Assembly (NCBI GenBank): GCA_030600745.1
Contig: JAUVLL010000092.1
Coordinates: 1-9,633, forward strand
Origin: Spirochaetaceae bacterium
Lineage (GTDB): Bacteria; Spirochaetota; Spirochaetia; B11-G9
Reading direction: 5' to 3'
Length of the DNA stretch: 9,633 bases
Shown here: in pieces, positions 6,333 to 9,633 of the stretch
Layout of the letters: every line of letters begins with the position of its first letter
Position numbering within the stretch: position 1 is the stretch's first letter
The notes under the pieces: generated by a model
Told to the model about the DNA's origin: nothing
Databases searched by the model: none
Seen by the model: the letters and a program-made list of their open reading frames with translations, nothing else
Translations under genes and position numbers: made by a program

Positions 6333-7784
6333 ATGATGAATTATATCAATATTACCAGCATATTATATGTAATATATATCATCTTTACTATTGCTATTGC
6401 TGTAAGAATCCTTTTAGATAATAACTCTCCTGAAGTATCCGTTGCATGGTTGTTATCCATTGTTTTTCTTCCTTATATTGGTGCTGCTCTGTATATTCTG
6501 GGAGGGATAAACTGGAAGAAGCATAAAATATTAAAACACAGACCGGAAATTACTTTCAAAGAAGAGCTTGGTTCCATAATAAACAGACAGAAAAAATTTA
6601 TGAGTGAACTTTCAAACAGCATCGATAATGATGTAGCAAAAGCTATGGTACTCTCTCTTCAGAGCAGTAACTCAATAATTACTCTGTATAATAAATCTGA
6701 ATTGTTTTTTTCCGGTGAATCTCTTTTTAATTCACTTACCTATGATCTGGAGAATGCAGAAAAGTCGTTTCATATGGAATATTATATTTTCAGATCTGAT
6801 GATATTGGAAAGAGAATTGCTGATATTCTTAAGAAAAAATCAAAAGAGGGTTTGGAAGTAAGAATGCTGTTTGACGGTGTCGGCTGTTTTAATAAAATGA
6901 CAAGAAAGTTTAAAAGAAATCTTAAAGATGCAGGAATCATTACAAAATACTTTTTGAATCCAACCAATGTACTTGCAGGAAGATTGCTGAATTACTGTAA
7001 TCACAGAAAAATTTTGGTAATAGACGGAAAAATAGCCTATACCGGTGGAATGAATATTGGTGATGAGTATATTACGGGTGGAAGAAAGTTTGACAGCTGG
7101 CGTGATACCCATGTCAGACTTGAGGGTGAATCAGTACATATGCTCCAGAGTGTATTTTTATCAGATTGGAAGAATTCCGGAGGTAAATCCCTTCAAAGTA
7201 TAGATTATTTTCCAGTAAAAGTTGAAACAGATGAAAACCTTCCTATGCAGATAGTTGTAAGTGGTCCCGATTCAGACTGGTTTGCTCTGGAGAAACTTTT
7301 TTTTAGTATGATAACAAACGCCAATGGTATTGTTTGTGTACAAACACCCTATTTTATTCCAAGCAGTAGTTTGGTAAATGCTCTTGAAACAGCAGCTCTT
7401 AGCGGTGTGGATGTAAAATTAATGATAACCGGTAATCCTGATAAGAGAATACCCTTCTGGGTTGCACATACCTATTTTGATTCCCTACTTGCTGCAGGTG
7501 TTAATATTTACCTTTATAAAAAAGGATTTCTTCATTCTAAGGTTCTTGTAGTGGATGATACAATTTCGACTGTAGGTTCCTGTAATATGGATATCCGCAG
7601 TTTCCATTTGAACTATGAAGTAAATGCTGTATATTACAATGAGAGGACAGCAAAACAGTTGATAGAACAGTTTATGTTTGATCTTCAGTTTTGTGTCAAA
7701 ATTATCGATACTGATCGTAGGAAACTGAATGTTTTAAAAAGACTTAGAAATTCAATATTTCGAATAATATCACCTGTACTATAG
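6333..7784 (+). CDS. cls: Cardiolipin synthase (phospholipase D family)
   Basis: Membrane enzyme that joins two phosphatidylglycerols to cardiolipin and glycerol. Two hydrophobic helices at about 8-28 and 36-57 form the N-terminal membrane anchor with the usual short NSP-containing link. Two PLD/HKD motifs follow: His224-Arg-Lys226 with Asp231 and the GGMNIGDEY tail, and His401-Ser-Lys403 with Asp408 and the GSCNMDIRS tail. The catalytic histidines are both present, so it should be active. The length of 483 aa is typical of bacterial Cls. Two adjacent ATG codons (6333, 6336) could serve: AGAGGGA (6324-6330) is only 2-3 nt from the first and 5-6 nt from the second, so the second may be the true start. 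It lies 49 nt after the EIIA gene and 10 nt before the next gene. Sequence alone does not separate ClsA, ClsB or a related transphosphatidylase, but the membrane anchor favours ClsA type. Confidence 0.93.
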   Translation: MMNYINITSILYVIYIIFTIAIAVRILLDNNSPEVSVAWLLSIVFLPYIGAALYILGGINWKKHKILKHRPEITFKEELGSIINRQKKFMSELSNSIDNDVAKAMVLSLQSSNSIITLYNKSELFFSGESLFNSLTYDLENAEKSFHMEYYIFRSDDIGKRIADILKKKSKEGLEVRMLFDGVGCFNKMTRKFKRNLKDAGIITKYFLNPTNVLAGRLLNYCNHRKILVIDGKIAYTGGMNIGDEYITGGRKFDSWRDTHVRLEGESVHMLQSVFLSDWKNSGGKSLQSIDYFPVKVETDENLPMQIVVSGPDSDWFALEKLFFSMITNANGIVCVQTPYFIPSSSLVNALETAALSGVDVKLMITGNPDKRIPFWVAHTYFDSLLAAGVNIYLYKKGFLHSKVLVVDDTISTVGSCNMDIRSFHLNYEVNAVYYNERTAKQLIEQFMFDLQFCVKIIDTDRRKLNVLKRLRNSIFRIISPVL

Positions 7785-7794
7785 AGAGCCGAAA

Positions 7795-9633
7795 ATGAAA
7801 AACAGCTATTTGATAACACTTGCATTCTCTTTAATTGCATCTATTTTAATTCCCTGCCAGGTTACCGGTAGCGAAAATCCGAATATTATTCAGTATACAA
7901 CGTTATCTGATAACAGGATTATGGCAATTACCGGGTCTATGGGGTTTGTTTTGTCAGTAGATAACGGAAAAACATGGACTAAGAGAAATAACGGTCTTCC
8001 GTTAAAAATTGTATATCCATTCAGCGGAGAAGAATACAGGCGGCTTACTTCCCTTTATGTGGATCCTCTAAACCCGGATAGAATAGCCGTTACGGATTCT
8101 TCATCTTTGTTTCTAAGCCTTGACGGAGGTTGGAACTGGGAGCAGATTGAGACTGGCGGACCGGTAAAAAGATCAAATTATTTTAGCTCTGTAAGTCTTG
8201 ATCCTGTAAATGAAGATCGGATCGTTCTCGGTACCTCATTTAACGGGATATTTGAAACTAAAAACAGGGGAACATCCTGGGAGAAAATTTCTATTGATTT
8301 GGAATCTCTCTATCGGGGAGCCGGGTTCTACGAAGAGATTTCCTCTTTAGCGGTTGATCCTTACGATAGTGATAAAGTTTATATCGCTGTCGGGTTTTCA
8401 AATGGTGTTTTTAAGGGAAGTTACCGGGATAACAGTCTGGATCCGGTTGTCACTCCTCCCTCAGTATTATCAGGAATAATTAAAGGTTTTGACATTAGAG
8501 AAGAGGGGCTGGGAATTTATTCTGACAATATTTTCTACTACAATAAATTTGGCGATGACTCCTGGAAAAGCGTAAAACCGTTGTTTGCAGAAGGACATAT
8601 ATTTGATAAGGCAGAGAATTTGGAAAGGAAATTAATTTCTGCTGATATGACAGGTATCTATGTTAATTCTTTTCACGGGGCCGGGAATGAACTGGATAAG
8701 CATCTTGCCTTTATGAAAAAACATGGACTTAATTCGATGGTTGTTGATATGAAGGATGACGAAGGTAAGATAACCTACAACACATCATTGACACTACCCG
8801 TAGAGATTAATGCAGTAAGGAAAAGATTTGACCTTAAATTACTTCTGGAAAAAGCTAAAGAAAACAATATCTATGTAATTGGGAGGATTGTTGTTTTTAA
8901 AGATCCTATGCTCTACCGTTATTTAGACAGTACTTATGCAATTTGGGATTATAAAAAGAATTCTTCCTGGGGTAATTTAATAAAGAAAACTGACAGTGAA
9001 ACAGGAGAAGAAAGCCTGGTTCAGTATGAGCATTGGGTAGATCCGTTTTCTGAGTTTGTATGGAGATACAACATAGCTGTTGCAGAGGAGCTGCAGGGTC
9101 TTGGAGTTGATGAGATTCAGTTCGATTACATCCGTTTCCCCTCAGATGGAGACTTGAGTACGGCACAGTACAGAAATAAAAGACCGGGAATGACGAAAAT
9201 AGATGCTTTGGAATCATTTATGAGGGTTGTCAGGGAGAAAATATTTATCCCGATAAGTACTGATCTTTACGGGTTTAATTCATGGTACCGTATGGGAAAC
9301 TGGATAGGCCAGAATATAGAGATGCTTGCGGATTATGTGGATGTTATATCCCCGATGTTTTACCCTTCCCATTTCCCAACCTCTTTTCTCTCCCATATGG
9401 AATATTCCGAAAGGGCAAAATATATTTATTGTGAGGGAACCAGGCGGGCTGGTATAATAACTAAAAACAGAGCTTTGATACGACCCTATGTTCAGGCATT
9501 TTTAATAGGAAAAGAGCTGAATATGGAGTATGATGAATATACACGGTATCTTGAGATCCAGATTGAAGGCATTAAGGACGCCGGCGGATCCGGTTATACA
9601 ATGTGGAATAATTCAAACAGGTATTACATGGTC
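7795..9633 (+). CDS. Exported Asp-box repeat / DUF4015-type putative glycoside hydrolase (3' end beyond window)
   Basis: The frame is open from the ATG to the last base (613 codons, no stop), so the C-terminus is missing. Residues 1-25 form a signal peptide: Lys2, a hydrophobic run 5-20, and a Cys at 21 whose preceding Pro makes a lipobox doubtful. Residues about 30-260 hold Asp-box repeats of the BNR/YCF48/sortilin type: SVDNGKTW (54-61), SLDGGWNW (108-115), TKNRGTSW (155-162) and a weaker one near 250-257. They alternate with DP turns at 90, 136 and 188. From about 283 to the end it matches my recollection of DUF4015, a TIM-barrel putative glycoside hydrolase: DMTGIYVNSFH, VVDMKDDEGKITY, IQFDYIRFPSDG (Asp444) and DVISPMFYPSHF (516-527), ending in GYTMWNNSNRYY. 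A periplasmic or surface polysaccharide-acting role is inferred; the substrate is unknown. The start follows a weak GAGAG site 10 nt after cls, so co-transcription is likely. Confidence 0.8.
   Translation, partial: MKNSYLITLAFSLIASILIPCQVTGSENPNIIQYTTLSDNRIMAITGSMGFVLSVDNGKTWTKRNNGLPLKIVYPFSGEEYRRLTSLYVDPLNPDRIAVTDSSSLFLSLDGGWNWEQIETGGPVKRSNYFSSVSLDPVNEDRIVLGTSFNGIFETKNRGTSWEKISIDLESLYRGAGFYEEISSLAVDPYDSDKVYIAVGFSNGVFKGSYRDNSLDPVVTPPSVLSGIIKGFDIREEGLGIYSDNIFYYNKFGDDSWKSVKPLFAEGHIFDKAENLERKLISADMTGIYVNSFHGAGNELDKHLAFMKKHGLNSMVVDMKDDEGKITYNTSLTLPVEINAVRKRFDLKLLLEKAKENNIYVIGRIVVFKDPMLYRYLDSTYAIWDYKKNSSWGNLIKKTDSETGEESLVQYEHWVDPFSEFVWRYNIAVAEELQGLGVDEIQFDYIRFPSDGDLSTAQYRNKRPGMTKIDALESFMRVVREKIFIPISTDLYGFNSWYRMGNWIGQNIEMLADYVDVISPMFYPSHFPTSFLSHMEYSERAKYIYCEGTRRAGIITKNRALIRPYVQAFLIGKELNMEYDEYTRYLEIQIEGIKDAGGSGYTMWNNSNRYYMV

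Noticed and set aside
8906..9217. Minus-strand reading frame of 103 codons
   Set aside because: It is antisense to the hydrolase domain, whose + strand frame is uninterrupted and carries recognisable motifs. The minus-strand protein is low-complexity and has no ribosome-binding site or family resemblance.

Overview
The window is a compact, one-directional (+ strand) stretch of bacterial chromosome, about 40 % G+C by eye. It holds six complete genes and a seventh that is cut by the right edge. No RNA gene, mobile element, CRISPR array or pseudogene is visible. The gene families and the threonine-independent isoleucine route point to an anaerobic or facultative bacterium. A free-living spirochaete (Spirochaeta-like) is my best guess from the combination of a citramalate synthase, an orphan PTS EIIA, and an exported DUF4015-type hydrolase beside a cardiolipin synthase. 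No phylogenetic marker gene is present, so this placement is an inference.

Region 1 (1-5624) is a branched-chain amino-acid operon. A near-perfect sigma-70 promoter (70-97) and a leader of only about 22 nt lead into ilvB (acetolactate synthase large subunit), ilvN (its valine-sensing small subunit), ilvD (dihydroxy-acid dehydratase) and cimA ((R)-citramalate synthase). Spacing is tight: 9 nt, 40 nt, then an 8-nt overlap. CimA makes the isoleucine precursor from pyruvate and acetyl-CoA, and IlvBN and IlvD serve both valine and isoleucine synthesis. ilvC, ilvE, leuB and leuCD are not in the window and must be supplied from elsewhere. A 17-bp perfect palindrome upstream of the promoter shares an exact 10-nt core with a second copy over the predicted transcription start, which suggests a repressor rather than attenuation.

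Region 2 (5625-6283) is a 110-bp gap with a short inverted repeat, followed by a stand-alone PTS EIIA-type protein that starts at TTG and carries a short N-terminal extension.

Region 3 (6333-9633) is an envelope pair. It comprises a two-HKD cardiolipin synthase with two N-terminal membrane helices and, 10 nt downstream, a secreted protein that joins Asp-box (BNR/YCF48-like) repeats to a DUF4015-type putative glycoside hydrolase domain. This last gene is open to the final base of the window.

I do not see a clearly unprecedented system. The observations most worth following are the paired operator-like sites at the ilv promoter, the repeat-hydrolase architecture of the last gene, and the orphan EIIA between amino-acid and envelope-lipid genes.
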